Positions 47,538 to 59,345 of a stretch of 64,000 nt of DNA are shown piece by piece. This DNA is from Mixophyes australis (Eukaryota; Chordata; Amphibia; Anura; Limnodynastidae), in contig JAVHZZ010000006.1 of the NCBI GenBank assembly GCA_036250195.1, positions 75,323,869 to 75,387,868 of the forward strand, in the 5' to 3' direction. Numbering within the stretch: the first letter of the stretch is position 1; every line of letters starts with the position of its first letter. Made by a program: the position numbers and the translations under genes. The notes under the pieces are model-generated. The model did not search any database. It had not been told where the DNA came from and saw nothing but the letters and a program-made list of their open reading frames with translations.

Positions 47538-47686
47538 CGCTGCTCGGCGGACAGTGTCAATGCGATGCGCGGCGCGCCAGTAATCACATGGGATGCGCAT
47601 CATGTGACAGGTGCTGTCACATGATGCGCCTCCCATGTGATTACTGGCGCGCCGCACATCGCATTGACACTGTCTGCTGAGCAGCG
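47538..47686. repeat. 149-bp imperfect hairpin
   Basis: Arms of about 72 bp (starting CGCTGCTCGGCGGACAGTGT) pair with few mismatches around a small loop near 47612. CpG-rich with GGCGCGCC in both arms. It sits between the minisatellite and the right terminus of the composite element. Confidence 0.92.
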
Positions 47687-47804
47687 CGCAGTGAGCTGCG
47701 CTGCTCGGACGGACATCCTGCCCCGTTGGACCGGCCCAACTAGCCATCGGCCCTTCTGGCATTTGCCAGAAGTGCCCGATGGCCAGTCCGGCCCTGGTGT
47801 AAGG

Positions 47805-49424
47805 TAACTGTAAAGATCCATGTGTAAGCTAAAGAAAATGTATTCAGAGTATTGCAATCAAATACTCTAGTTATTATTAATATAATGTGTGATAATTTTG
47901 CTTTAGTTGGAGGTGTTTAATACTGAATATTAATAAAGTTGTAAAGTAATTAGATAAATTCTTTAGCAAGAAATGTGATTTGTGTAATAATTGAACATTT
48001 TCTATTCACCTTTCCCTTAATTTACCCAATAGTTTTCCTAACTCCGTCTCCTGCTTATTGGATTTTGTACTGGTTAGTGGAGTCGTGATCTCCAAAAACA
48101 TGGAGTTGAGCAGCTACCATCCATGACATCCGAACTAGAGAACTACAATATTAGAAGTAGATAAATGAACATGTACTACAGCACATTCTGTATTTCAATT
48201 GCAGATACAGTTCTGATTTGATTTTATTTCCTATTTATGTAACGCTCCATTTATGTATGTCAAGAAATATTAAATGAACATGTAAAGTTTCCTGGCCCAC
48301 AAATGACAGACAGTGATTCCAGTAACATTGACAACAATCATTATTGGGCATGTTGAAAATGCAGTCGGAATACCGCACTAGCGGCACGATCAGTTATCTT
48401 CAAATCCCCTTGCAGGTCCCCATGATGCTAAAGTACTCAAAGTCAATCACATAAACAGCCATGTAAGAGAGTTATCTTGTTGCTCAACTTTCGATCTGAA
48501 TGACAGAACCAGAGCATGTGACAGGATCACAATACCACCACTGAAAACTGGATGTCTTCAGTTTTAATGTGTTATATGCCCAATTTTGTAATAGGTAACC
48601 ATGTAATGTGTCCAGACGTATATATTTGTCTGTGTGGCAAACAGGTTTTATTGATTTCTGTCACCAGATTAAACAAACGCTTTAGAAAACAATGCACCTT
48701 AGGAGAAAAACAAACAAATTACACATGTTTCTAGGTTGACATGAAAAAAAAATCTAATGGACTTGTAGGCGTGATGTCTTCTTTGTATATCTTTCCTTAA
48801 AGACACTCTGTAGATACAAATCCTTCTGAAAATTGCACATGTAATGATGTACAGTAAAAAATGAGTGAGTAAAACTATTCTTAATGCATATTTGGAGTAC
48901 TGCGTGGTGCTATCTTTTTGTATTTCTGACTAGTTATAAAATGATATTTGCCATCAGAAGAAAAAATAGCATGGCAGTTCCCAGTTACACCAATATAGAG
49001 AAAAACAAGGCCTTTTTATGTACAATAATGTTAACTAGTTTGGCTTTTTTTAAAAAAAATAAAAAAATCTATCATAGAATATATTCCCAATTAAAATGAG
49101 CGAGTAATTGTTACTTTAATAAATCCAACGTAGCTCTGTAGATTATGACTTCCTGGCTGTAGAAGCTGGCAGAGGAACAGTTGGCCTAACACAGTGTGTG
49201 CTCAAACAAAAAGATAATGACTATGCCAAAGAACAGGACCGCAGAGAAATATTACTTTGTGCTTAAAATTATATTTAAAGAGTCTTAAAAGGATATCAAC
49301 AAAAATGTGTATAATTTGTTTTCCTTTAAAAAGGTGATTTACCACCCTGGGTGGGAGCTGAGCTTTATTACATACCCCCTCCCTACAGCCTGTGGCGCTG
49401 CTCTGTACAACTAATTTTACCCGG
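47805..49424. other. Noncoding spacer
   Basis: AT-rich; no recognisable gene or element. Confidence 0.55.
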
Positions 49425-49432
49425 ACTCCATG

Positions 49433-49640
49433 CAGTGACAGACATAGACTTTCTTTTAGGTGGGGGGGGTGATATTGCATAGCCATGTCCCGCCTTCACT
49501 CTGATTGTTTGTTACTGGTTGGCACTGCCCCTTCCACCCAATGATCGACCATTCAACTACAATTTAAGGAGTTGAAGATTTCTGCAGGGAGGGGGGGGGG
49601 GGGGGTTTGCCACGATCACCCCCCTCTGGATCTGCCAGTG
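49433..49640. mobile_element. hAT-like element (208 bp)
   Basis: Left CAGTGACAGACATAGACTTT and right GGATCTGCCAGTG form a weak inverted pair. The flanking 8-bp duplication ACTCCATG (49425-49432 and 49641-49648) is perfect. Contains a long G-run near 49590-49605. Confidence 0.8.
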
Positions 49641-49648
49641 ACTCCATG

Positions 49649-50762
49649 GTTAGTCTTGCAGCGCTGGCTGAAAACTGTGGCTATGTGAGGACAAGCCGTT
49701 ATCGCAAACATTGCATTGGACCTCCGGCTCACACCCCTGAGTTGTAGTCATTTTAAAGTTGTGAACAAAAATATTCGCCAATGTAGGTGGCAATCCAGCT
49801 TTAATGAAGACGTAGTTGTGGGCGGATAGAATTTTGCCCAAACGTACAGTTATTGTTGGAATAAATATCCCTGGCAATCTAGAGCTGTATTCCTGCACTA
49901 ACATACCTGGCAACATTTCAAAAAGCAATACTGGGACACACACACAGGCCCCTCCCATACCACGACCTGATGTGTCCAAATCATGCCCAGATTGCCTAAG
50001 CTATAACCTCAGTATGGAGAGTCCACACCTCCTTTAGGTTAAACATTTATCAGTCCTCTCTTCATCTTCTAATACCTGAAGAGCATGGGGGGGGAAAAAA
50101 ATGAATGTTTTCTTATGGGAACATTCCTACTGCTGGGTTTTAAAATTGTAACAGAGAATAAAAATTTTAGAAGGCAAATTCCTATTTCTCAAGCCATCAG
50201 TACAAAAGATTGTAGTGTAAAAGCGCAATGCATGAAAGGTGTATTGTAAACAACTTTAAAATGCTTCACTTAAATATTTGTGTGAATAAGCCCTGAAGAT
50301 TTTCAGCGCCAAGCTCAATGGTCGACACTTTTAGCCTTAAGCAAACAAGTCTTTTTAGAAACGCACATGAAAAAGTAAAGAAGTTTTTGCTGGTTTTTTT
50401 TTCTACAGTTTTATTTGTAGAATTGCCCTTCAATATTTCTTCTTTGTAATGCACTATTTATAGTATCCAAGAAGCCTTTGGGGACTTCATTCTATAGAAT
50501 GCAGGTAAAATACTACATAAAAAATGTAAGAAAAAAAATGCATTGCTGTATTTTTCAGCCATACATAGAAAATTATTTAAAACAAAAAATTCTGCTCAAA
50601 AACAAACTGGACAGAAAACATATGTTGCATTTTACAAAATTACAATATAATAGTAAAGGACACTATGGAAAAAAATGCTTATGTACCCTTCGTCATTGAT
50701 TCTAAAGCATCAATCACATGAAAGAGTTTGTAATTACCATTTTCCTTGATTTGTTTCTTCAG
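49649..50762. other. Noncoding spacer with an element fragment
   Basis: 49895-50035 (ACATACCTGGCAACATTTC, then AATACTGGGACACACA and GGCCCCTCCC) resembles the ATACTTGCCAACTCTCCCGG family at 54878 and its relic at 43925. The remainder is AT-rich. Confidence 0.5.
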
Positions 50763-50944
50763 GCTGCTATAAAAGATTTACTAAGCTGCGGGTTTGAAAA
50801 AGTGGGGATGTTGCCTATAGCAACCAATCAGATTCTAGCTTTCATTTATTTAGTACCTTCTACAAAACGATAGCTAGAATCTGATTGGTTGCGATAGGCA
50901 ACATCCCCACTTTTTCAAACCCACAGCTTAGTAAATTTAGCCCT
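50763..50944. mobile_element. Palindromic MITE, 60-bp arms
   Basis: 50781-50840 and 50872-50931 are nearly perfect inverse copies (CTAAGCTGCGGGTTTGAAAA... CAACCAATCAGATTCTAGC). The tails GATTTACTAAG and CTTAGTAAATTTAGCCC extend the pairing. This is a repeat type I recognise as common in frog genomes. Target duplication not resolved. Confidence 0.88.
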
Positions 50945-51929
50945 TAGTGTTTCTACACTGTCAAGTGGCTACTATGGCAACCACAGTCACATGGCACATG
51001 ATGCAGAGAGTACAGAGATGCCTTGGATCGCCACGCTGTGCTCTGTAAACTCCTTCCCCTCCTTCTCTCCCCCTCTGTCTGAAGATGATGTGCTGAGAGC
51101 GGTGAGTGTGTGTGACTACCAGCCATGTTGGTATCCCCCCCACACAGATTTGAAAAGGAGATAATGATTTGTAGGATGACAGCTATGACTGACTATATAT
51201 ATATATTATTATATTTTTTTTGGGGGGGGGGTTAGGGTTAGTAGCTTTAAGTATATCTCCTGACTGTCACTGAACAAGTGTATAAAGATTCAACTTTTGT
51301 GCCTGAGGCATGTAGCATAAACATATACTCTAGTTTTATTATAACTAGTGAGCTAGGAAACTTAGCCAGGTCATTTGATCAAATGGACCTGGTGACATTA
51401 CTAAGTGAGACTTAGCTGCTGTGGCTCATATAAAGATATAGTGAATCTGTACACAGCTATTATAAACCAATAAAGTAGATTGTGTTACAAGTAACTGAAA
51501 ACTAGAAGGCCCAATGTCATAAGATAATGGCCTGATGGATCAAGGATTTTTTTCTAATTATTTTAATCCAAAATAATAGAAGTGACTTCTTTAATAAAAC
51601 TAACTATAGGATCCGATCACCAGTTAAGACAAAGGCAAATGTTAGTCCACTTAAAAATAAAAATAGCTTTCTGTTTTATTAGTCTGTCACCCTCTTCAAA
51701 GGTCAAAGTGTGCTAAGCTTACCCCTGGTTAGTGAAATTACAGCCAAGGACCACTACATGACATCAGTGCAGGCCCACCAATTATGCTGGAAATTCTGCC
51801 TGTTTTGGATGAGAAGCAGCCCTGGACATGTGTTGAAACTAAGAACAAACCAACAGTCCTGTGATTGGCTCTGATAATTGCCAATTATCTATCATTACTT
51901 CTATTGGCTCAGATTCATCAGCTCATGGT
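50945..51929. other. Noncoding spacer
   Basis: Contains (TA)n near 51196, a T/G-run near 51211-51231 followed by GGTTAGGGTTAG (two telomere-like hexamers, probably chance). Confidence 0.5.
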
Positions 51930-52221
51930 GGGCTCCCTGGCACAAACATTCAGATCTGTACCTGTACTGCAGTTAAGATGGACACAGACACAGCTGGTGT
52001 GGTAAGGTGCAGTGTGACAAGTCACTTGGTAAAACTTCTGTGCAACTAAAGCTACGTCCCCCCCAACTAATGAACATCTCTACTCTGCCCCTCTTGTGGT
52101 GGTGGAGATACCTGTACCTGCGCACCTAAAACCCCCCGCGCACATCTGCCCTGCTCCATCCTACCACCCGACAGTACACTGCAGTTCAGGTACAGATCTG
52201 AATGTTTGTGCCAGGGAGCCC
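51930..52221. repeat. Inverted repeat, 44-bp arms with 204-nt loop
   Basis: 51930-51973 (starting GGGCTCCCTGGCACAAACA) and 52178-52221 are inverse copies with one mismatch. The loop contains a CT-rich segment and no coding frame. It is not clear whether this is a TIR element; no target duplication is obvious. Confidence 0.9.
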
Positions 52222-53060
52222 AACCCAAAAGTGCCTGGTGCATGGCTCTGCAAGCCATGCACCAACTTGTAGTGCAAGGAAAGTGGGGCGAAGAAGTGCT
52301 GGCATGTTACCGGCACATACCTCCCCACTTCAAGCACTATATAATATCTATACATCTATCTATCTATCTCTATATACATACACACACACATACAAAAACA
52401 CATTAATAGATGGCCAGTCATGAGGAGTGAATTATCCAAGAGCAATGTCAGATGGGCGTTTAGACTGCCACAATATTCTGACAAGGAAACGTTCTGAAGG
52501 GCCAATACAATCAATCAACATATATTCAAAGTGAGTGGAATGTTGTTCACCTGTCACTCGGTAGTGATTCCACAGTGACATCCTCCTATATCTTTTGGAA
52601 CTTATTTGCAGCAACTTTTAGCTGTTATTTTTATTTACCTAATGGCTGTGTATTAATTGTCAGAACGACAGTACATAAAGCATGAACTTAGGCAGACTTA
52701 TCAACTTGAATTTTTATTTTAAAGTGTAACTAAAATGCACCCTCACAGATACCATCTAGTTAATGCCAAAACTTTACATTAACACACTGTTATAGCAAAA
52801 GTACCTACTTGACGTCTGATGAAAATAAACTACAGAACTACATGTAATTGATATGTTTTCTACATATGTGTTTTAAACAGCACAGCAAAACAAAAATTTA
52901 ACGTGCACATGAGAATCAACAGTTTCCTTGTATGCTTCCAAACAGCATCATAAGCCATCATGCAACCATATAACTCCCCATACCCCTATATACTCAAATG
53001 TCTCTTATCTTCTTTAACCATATGGGAGCCACAACCCAGGGTACACCGTGGCTCTCGTGT
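52222..53060. other. Noncoding spacer
   Basis: A 10-bp-arm hairpin GTGCATGGCT/AGCCATGCAC lies near 52238-52262. Short (TATC)n and CA repeats at 52350-52400. Otherwise AT-rich. Confidence 0.5.
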
Positions 53061-53427
53061 CCATCATCATCATCATCACCATTTATTTATATAGTGCCAC
53101 TGATTCCACAGCTCTGTACAGAGAACTCACTCACATCAGTCCCTGCCCCACTGGAGCTCACTGTCTAAATTCCTTAACATACACACACACACACACACAC
53201 ACAGACAGATAGAGAGAGAGATAGACTAGGGTCAATTTTGATAGCAGCCAATTAACCTACCAGTATGTTTTTGGAATCTGGGAGGAAACCAGAGCACTCG
53301 GAGGAAACCCACACAAACACGGGGAGAACATATAAACTCCACACAGATAAGGCCATGGACAGGAATTGAACTAATGACCCCAGTGCTGTGAGGCAGAAGT
53401 GCTAACCAGTAAGCCACTGTGCTGCCC
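53061..53427 (-). mobile_element. tRNA-headed SINE, full length
   Basis: Minus strand: head GCAGCACAGTGGCTTACTGG with A and B boxes (TGGCTTACTGG, AGTTCAATTCC), core TTTCCTCCGAGTGCTCTGG, body CCAAAAACATACTGGTAGG and GGGGCAGGGACTGATGTGAG, tail GGCACTATATAAATAAATGG with (ATG)n. The CA/GA-rich middle (53179-53222) is variable between copies. Confidence 0.93.
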
Positions 53428-54689
53428 CTGACATGCTGCACCCACCAGTATAAGCACTAAGCTCAGGACAGAGTCAGGATGGCTGGATATAACAAGTACT
53501 TAGCATTGTGCAACCAATCACAGAGCTAGTAATTTTATCCTCAGTGATGAGAGCTGACCGTGTTATGAGCTCCGGACACCATATGGTCTCTTGGAGGACC
53601 ACATGACTTGACAGATCTAGCTATAACATCTGTGGCCCTCTCTATGAACATACTTGGAACAGCTCCAACACATAACTGCCATGCCCTGCAGTGATCTGTA
53701 CACCTGGGATAAAGATTTATCAATGGGTGGAATGCAGTGTTAAACAGTCCTGGCTACATTGTATCGATAACAAGTACTTGGGGATTAGCCAGAAATGCTA
53801 CTGTAATGATCTGTGATAGATTGACAGGTATCCGCTCTAACCTCAATGTCAGTCACAGGTTACTGATGGCTCTGTACACCCTGCCCATCAGTGTAATATA
53901 TTTTGGAGGGATTAAGCTAAGTAAGGCTGCTGTCTCAGTCACACGGATATACCCCCTCTAAAGCAGCAGAGGTAATAGTTGTCAAACTGCTCCAACACTG
54001 TGCATATAGCTGTTATATATGAGAGGAGTCTGAATGGGCCTCATTTTAAATTAACTGCTGACAGCAACATATCAGCCTAAACACAATACACCCACAGGCG
54101 ACCCACTGACAGGTATGCAATGCCTCTCCTAATTACACAGCCAATTTAGGGCCTTGCGAAGGGCGTGCAGAAGCAGCATTTAAGCTGGCTTTTAAGGTGG
54201 GAGCACAGAATGCCCAGGGCCACTTACATATAGACATATAGGAGTATTAGAAACATAGTAATGGTATCTATAATATAGACACATAGACCCTGACAGATTA
54301 AGGACCCATTTATCTTGTCTTAGTGTAAACTCTGATATAAATGGACTGAAACAGTCGGGATTGGAGACTTTCAGTAAAGTTTGATTCAAAATTTTTTAAC
54401 AAATGGAGAAATGGAGAAAAACTGGTTTCCATGTAATTTTGCATTCATGGTGAGAAACTCCTGTTAATGTCTTGGAAGAGTGTTTTTATGCAAAGGCTAT
54501 AAACACTCTACTGAAGATCAGAAGCCTACAGGTCAAACAGGGAGACTATGGAAACAAAAAAAAAGCCATACGGTTAAGTCCCTCTTTATACTAGTACAGG
54601 CATGGGATCTTTTATCCAGCAACCTGTCATCCAGAAAATGACTAAAATCCAGTCACACACAGACATAATCACCGAGTCACTGTGAGGAG
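53428..54689. other. Noncoding spacer
   Basis: 54033 onward begins GGGCCTCATTTTAAATT, like the left end of the TIR element at 42666, but no matching right end was found. No gene recognised. Confidence 0.5.
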
Positions 54690-54805
54690 CACTGCTATGT
54701 AGTTTAATAAGGAGCAGTGAACCAGGGTCAATGTAAAGAAAGGTTGGGATTTTTCAATATAATTTAGTGCATTTAGTACTTACAATTATCTGTATAACTT
54801 TAAGT
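54690..54805. repeat. Duplicated segment, copy 1
   Basis: CACTGCTATGTAGTTTAATA to TCTGTATAACTTTAAGT recurs at 56185-56294 with scattered substitutions and a short deletion. Direct orientation, 1.5 kb apart. Confidence 0.9.
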
Positions 54806-54877
54806 CACAAGCATTGCGAATAATAGCCTGTATTTTTGATGTTGTGTTTTTGAAAGTACTTCAAATGACATTTTATC

Positions 54878-55171
54878 CATACTTGCCAACTCTCCCGGAA
54901 TGTCCGGGAGACTGCCGCATTTTGAGTGGGTCTCCCGGACTCTCGGGAGAGTGTGGCAATCTCCCGTTTCTGTCCGCATTAGGGCCAAAACGCAGCGATT
55001 CTCAGTGAATCGCGGCATTTGTCCCCGCCCCCGCTGTCAAATGACGCGTTTTGCGTCATTACGTCGCGGGGCGGGGCCAAAATGACGCGATTTCAGAGCC
55101 CCGCCCCCCCCACACGCCCACCTGCAACAGAGAGTCTCCCGGACACCAACTGGAAAAAGTTGGTAAGTATG
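54878..55171. mobile_element. CpG-rich hAT-like element (294 bp)
   Basis: Termini CATACTTGCCAACT and AGTTGGTAAGTATG, with a perfect 8-bp duplication ATTTTATC (54870-54877 and 55172-55179). The interior is full of short inverted words (CTCCCGG/CCGGGAG, AATGACGCG/TTTTGCGTCATT). Frames across it are spurious. A relic of the same family lies at 43925 and another at 49895. Confidence 0.92.
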
Positions 55172-55179
55172 ATTTTATC

Positions 55180-56008
55180 ATTAAACGCCAGTACTGAAAT
55201 GTGCCTATATTTCCTATATAATACGTGCCCTGATAATTAAATTCAGCACGGTAAAAAAAAAAATCACATTTATAGATCATTATTAACACATTCCATTTAG
55301 TTTTCTGAAAATGTGCATCTTTAGGACAGTGTCCTAACTGATCTGAAAAAGCTGATTTAAAAGAAAACGACACTGTTCCCTCAGTCTCGCACTGACTAGA
55401 GAACAGGTTAGCGGCCTGCTAAAAGATACTGCCAATGTTACCTGTATGTTCTGTTATGTTGTGTGTGGGACATTAGGTCCTTCCGCCTTAGAGAGGGAAT
55501 TTTTTATTGTTTTAGCTAGAGCTAGACAGGCTAGGATTAATGTTATGTTTCGTTTATTTTACGCTGCTACAGAAAGCTAAAGCAGCGGCTACTTGTACCG
55601 AGGCACTGGACTGGTGTGCTATTACTTGGCTTCTGCCTGGGAACTGCAGCCATTTAACCCTGGAGACGGCACCCCTAACCTGATCTTGTGAAATAGCATA
55701 CACATTTCCCCTACATTTCGTAGATACTATTATTACTAATACAGACATTTCTAATCAAACACTTTTAAATATATTACTGATTTTCTTATCAGGTTGACTA
55801 TTACATTTGTTTCCTTTACCTATATTATCCTTTTAAAGCATTTTATGTACCACAAAGAAATTCCCCCATCCTCACAAACCTCCAGCCCTCTCCACACAAG
55901 CCAGGGTGTTGGGGAGGGGGGAAGGGGGTGTTCTATATTTTTATTTGTATTATTTTATTATAAAGTATAGTGCTGTTTGTAATTCAAATAGTACAATGGA
56001 AGTTGCAA
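55180..56008. other. Noncoding spacer
   Basis: 55380-55690 is less AT-rich and might be an unrecognised LTR fragment. No gene recognised. Confidence 0.5.
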
Positions 56009-56175
56009 AAGTATGTTTTTGGAATGTGGGAGGAAACCAGAGCACCCAGAGGAAACCCACGCAAACATGGGGAGAACATACAAACTCCACACAGATAAGG
56101 CCATGGTTGGGAATCGAACTCATGACCCCAGTGCTGTGAGGCAGAAGTGCTAACCACTAAGCCACTGTGCTGCCC
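56009..56175 (-). mobile_element. Head half of a SINE
   Basis: Minus strand: GGGCAGCACAGTGGCTTAGT, B box AGTTCGATTCCC, CTGTGTGGAGTTTGTATG, then the core CCTCTGGGTGCTCTGG and CATTCCAAAAACATAC. The tail half is missing. It adjoins copy 2 of the 54690 duplication. Confidence 0.9.
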
Positions 56176-56184
56176 ATATTGCTA

Positions 56185-56294
56185 CACTGCTATGTAGTTT
56201 AATAAGGAGTGGTGAACCAGGGTCAATGAAGGTTGGGATTTTTAAATAAAATTTAGTATATTTAGTACTTACAATTATCTGTATAACTTTAAGT
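56185..56294. repeat. Duplicated segment, copy 2
   Basis: Direct copy of 54690-54805, diverged at roughly one base in ten. Confidence 0.9.
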
Positions 56295-56770
56295 TACTTG
56301 TTTAAGTTAACTTGTTCTCACCCCTTCAACCTCTTTACTCCAGTAGTTTACTTACCTTAGTCTTTCTCTGCGTCTTCTCCGTGCTGGCTCTGTTTGGCTC
56401 TTCTCCACTGATGTCATTAGGTCACGCCAGCCTGCAAATACTGGGCGACCGCGGAGCCCCTCGGACCACCAATAACGGTATTCAGCGATACTATTTGTGT
56501 TATTCTGTGCTTATATGTTGTTTTCCTGATACATGAACACTGATTCGCTCTGTGAATTCTGTTGGCAGCGATCACAGAGCAGATCAGTGCTTGTGCATTA
56601 GGAATTTAACACTGATGCTGCCCGTTATGTGCTGGAAAACATAGCGTGAACACACAGACTAGTGTAACAGACACGGGGGCACAAAGTGCCTTGTTAGTCT
56701 GTCACTGAGCCTGAATCTCACCAGGCCCTGTAACAACCACATGGGTGTCTACAGCTATGTTACACCACTG
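56295..56770. other. Noncoding spacer
   Basis: No gene or element recognised. Confidence 0.5.
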
Positions 56771-57013
56771 CAGGGGCGAACGGAGGATTGTCGGTTCCCC
56801 CCCGACCCCCCTAAAAAAAACCACACCCCGCGAGAACTGCTGCGCAAGTGCAGCAGCTCCGTTTCTACAGCGCTGTCCTATACAGCAGCCGCGGCGGACG
56901 CTTCTTTGACAGCGCCGCGGCTGCTGTATAGGACAGTGCAGCTATAGCGGCCACTTAGTTAGCGCAGGGGGGGTTTCTGGAGACTCAGAAACCCCCCCCT
57001 GCGTGCGCCACTG
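56771..57013. mobile_element. hAT-like MITE with two hairpins (243 bp)
   Basis: Left CAGGGGCGAACGGAGG and right CGTGCGCCACTG form inverted termini. The flanks show only a 5-bp direct repeat CACTG rather than 8 bp, so the superfamily is less sure than for its relatives. GC-rich, CpG-rich. Confidence 0.7.
56873..56936. repeat. Perfect 24-bp-arm hairpin
   Basis: 56873-56896 and 56913-56936 are perfect inverse copies (CTGTCCTATACAGCAGCC...) with a 16-nt loop. A second hairpin with 16-bp arms (GCAGGGGGGGTTTCTG) follows at 56964-57002. Confidence 0.95.
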
Positions 57014-57810
57014 CACTGTCTGTGTGTTATTGTTAGTTTTAGTGTTCCATGTGTTTTGTATAGTAAGTGCATGTACGAATATTAAAGTTGCCCATGCTAT
57101 ATGTATTTATCTATGAACGCAACAAAGCATCCCTGTTTACCCTAATTGGAATTGTCCCTCTATGAATTGCTGGGAGAAATCTGTTTCTTATTGCAATATT
57201 TCTCTGCATGAAAGCATCAATGTGCCAAAACAGCCTCCCCCTTTTAGAAAGCACTCTGCTCTTCAACACACACTTATTCACTTTAGATTAATATAGCATC
57301 ACACACATCAACTGCAAAATATATAACAAAGATAAGTCCTTCCGGTTTTTCTTTTTATGCCAATTACGTACAAATGACCTCACCAGCACAATATATGTAG
57401 AAAGCAACCCAGACCTGCCCAACCCAACTGATTGCTGGAGGGTACACACTTTATCTTAGCAAAACATTTTCTGCTTCATGTGAACACTCTGTATTGTTTG
57501 CATACCCCTGAACAGGAGATGAACGTCTCAGATTGTGTAAAAACTCTGCCAATAATTCAATCCTTCAGATGGCTACAAACAGATCTCTAACAGCGTTTTG
57601 TTACAATGTAGATTACATTTAAATGTACAACAATCCACTGGGAAAATAAGTCAGTATTCAAAAAAGTACAGCACCAAATTTTTATGCTACACTATCACTT
57701 AGTAAATGACTGCAGCTTGTGATTGGTACTTCCACTAACACCCCACCTTCACAGTCATTTGGAGATGGCAAACTACATTGATTTGTCAGTTCTGTATTAC
57801 AGACCTGGCA
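57014..57810. other. Noncoding spacer
   Basis: AT-rich; nothing recognisable. Confidence 0.55.
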
Positions 57811-58539
57811 GCACCCTGCAGGGCTGCCAAGAAGAATTCAGGGCCCGGGTACAACAAATTCATGGGGCCCCCCTCATAGTGAAGTAAGCCCCAAAATTAG
57901 GTATATGGTCATATATTCAGGGGCGTGGCTAGCCAAACGGCAGTGCAAAAATTTTGGGAGGTGCGGCCATGCATTTGGGGGCGTGGCAAACGTGCCATTG
58001 GGGCGTGGCTAACATAAAAACCACTAGGCTCTCAATTCGCCGGAGCGTCACATATGTTTAAGCACTCCTGACTTTCAGGACATCTACCACCACAGGGTAG
58101 TATACAAACAATGCAGTGTGTACACAAACAGTTCAGTCTTGGCCTACACCTTACATTGGACACAACATTCACCAAAAATTGGTATTGTCCCTACTAGAAT
58201 CACAACATTTCACACACTGTGCTGCTCTCTCCTACCTGTTCTTCTCACTTTCTCCACCTGTGGCTGCTGCTTTCTTTAGTTGTGGCTTGTCCGGATCCAG
58301 AAATGTTGAAGGACCTATTTTGAAAAAAAAATGGCTACATTTAGAAAATTACAGCCAGCCCCAGCGTTAAATCAATAGCACCCACGATTAATAATTAGGC
58401 CTTCCTCCAGCTCCAATATTACAATAATGTGCCCCTTCATCATCGCCATGCCTTATGATCACACTGTGCCCTCCATGCTGTTTTTGCCCCCTTCATCTGG
58501 CTCCCCTTCATCAGACTATACTATGCTGCTCCCCCCCTT

Positions 58540-59290
58540 TTTCAATCCCACTGTGCCATGCCTCCCCCCCCCCTTTGTAACCCCACTGTGTCATGCTGCC
58601 CACCATTTTTTAACCCCACTGTGCCGTGCTGACCCCTGTTTATTAACCCCACTGTGCCATACTGCCCCGTTTTTTAACCCATCTGTGCCCCTCTCATTTT
58701 TTCACCCCCTCTGTCATGCTGCTTTCCCATTTTTTAACCCCTCTGTGCTCCCCCCTCAATTTTTAACCCCTCTGACATGCTGCTTTCCCATTTTTTAACC
58801 CATCTGTGCCCCTCTCATTTTTTAACCCCTCTGACATGCTGCTTTCCCGTTTTTTAACCCCTCTGTGCTCCCCCCTCAATTTTTAACCCCTCTGACATGC
58901 TGCTTTCCCATTTTTTAACCCCTCTGTGCTCCCCCTCATTTTTTAACCCCTCTGACATGCTGCTTCCCCGTTTTTAACCCCTTTGACATGCTGCTTTCCC
59001 GTTTTTTAACCCCTCTGTGCTCCCCCTAATTTTTTAACCCCTCTGACATGCTGCTTCCCCGTTTTTAACTCCTCTGACATGCTGCTTCCCCGTTTTTTAA
59101 CCCCTCTGTGCCCCCCCTTATTTTTTAACCCCTCTGTCATGCTGCCCCCCCGTTTTTTAACCCCTTTGTGCCCCCCCTCATTTTTTAACCCCTCTGTCAT
59201 GCTGCCCCCCCGTTTTTTAACCCCTTTGTGCTCCCCCTCATTTTTTAACCCCTCTGTCATGCTGCCCCCCCCCCCCCCGTTTTTTAACCC
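58540..59290. repeat. Minisatellite, about 30/60-bp unit
   Basis: Units of TTTTTTAACCCCTCTGTCAT, GCTGCCCCCCCG alternate with TTTTTTAACCCCTCTGTGCC, CCCCCTCA, giving a two-part 60-bp period that becomes more regular to the right. Frames on either strand are by-products. Confidence 0.95.
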
Positions 59291-59345
59291 CTCTGTGCCC
59301 CCCTCGTTTTCCTCCCTTCACTTACCTTTTCTCCTCTCTTGGTCT

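Larger units (their letters stand above)
43378..47796. mobile_element. Composite 4.4-kb hAT-like element
   Basis: Begins CAGGGCCGGACTGGG and ends CCAGTCCGGCCCTG. It is flanked by a perfect 8-bp duplication GTGTAAGG (43370-43377 and 47797-47804). No hAT transposase is visible, so it is non-autonomous. In order it holds: GC-rich left flank, a CT-rich region similar to 58210-58420 of the element at 57819 (CTCTCTCCTACCTGT, TTAGAAAACT, ATAATTAGGCCT), AT-rich sequence, (AT)n, a 1,289-bp palindrome with a captured NDUFAF7 fragment, (AT)n, a 1.2-kb minisatellite, a 149-bp hairpin and the right terminus. The size is far above ordinary MITEs and seems to reflect internal expansion and later insertions. 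The alternative, that two unrelated termini mimic a duplication, is unlikely given 8/8 identity. Confidence 0.9.

Noticed and set aside
51211..51236. Interstitial telomere repeat
   Set aside because: Only two TTAGGG-like units follow a T/G-run; too short to distinguish from chance.
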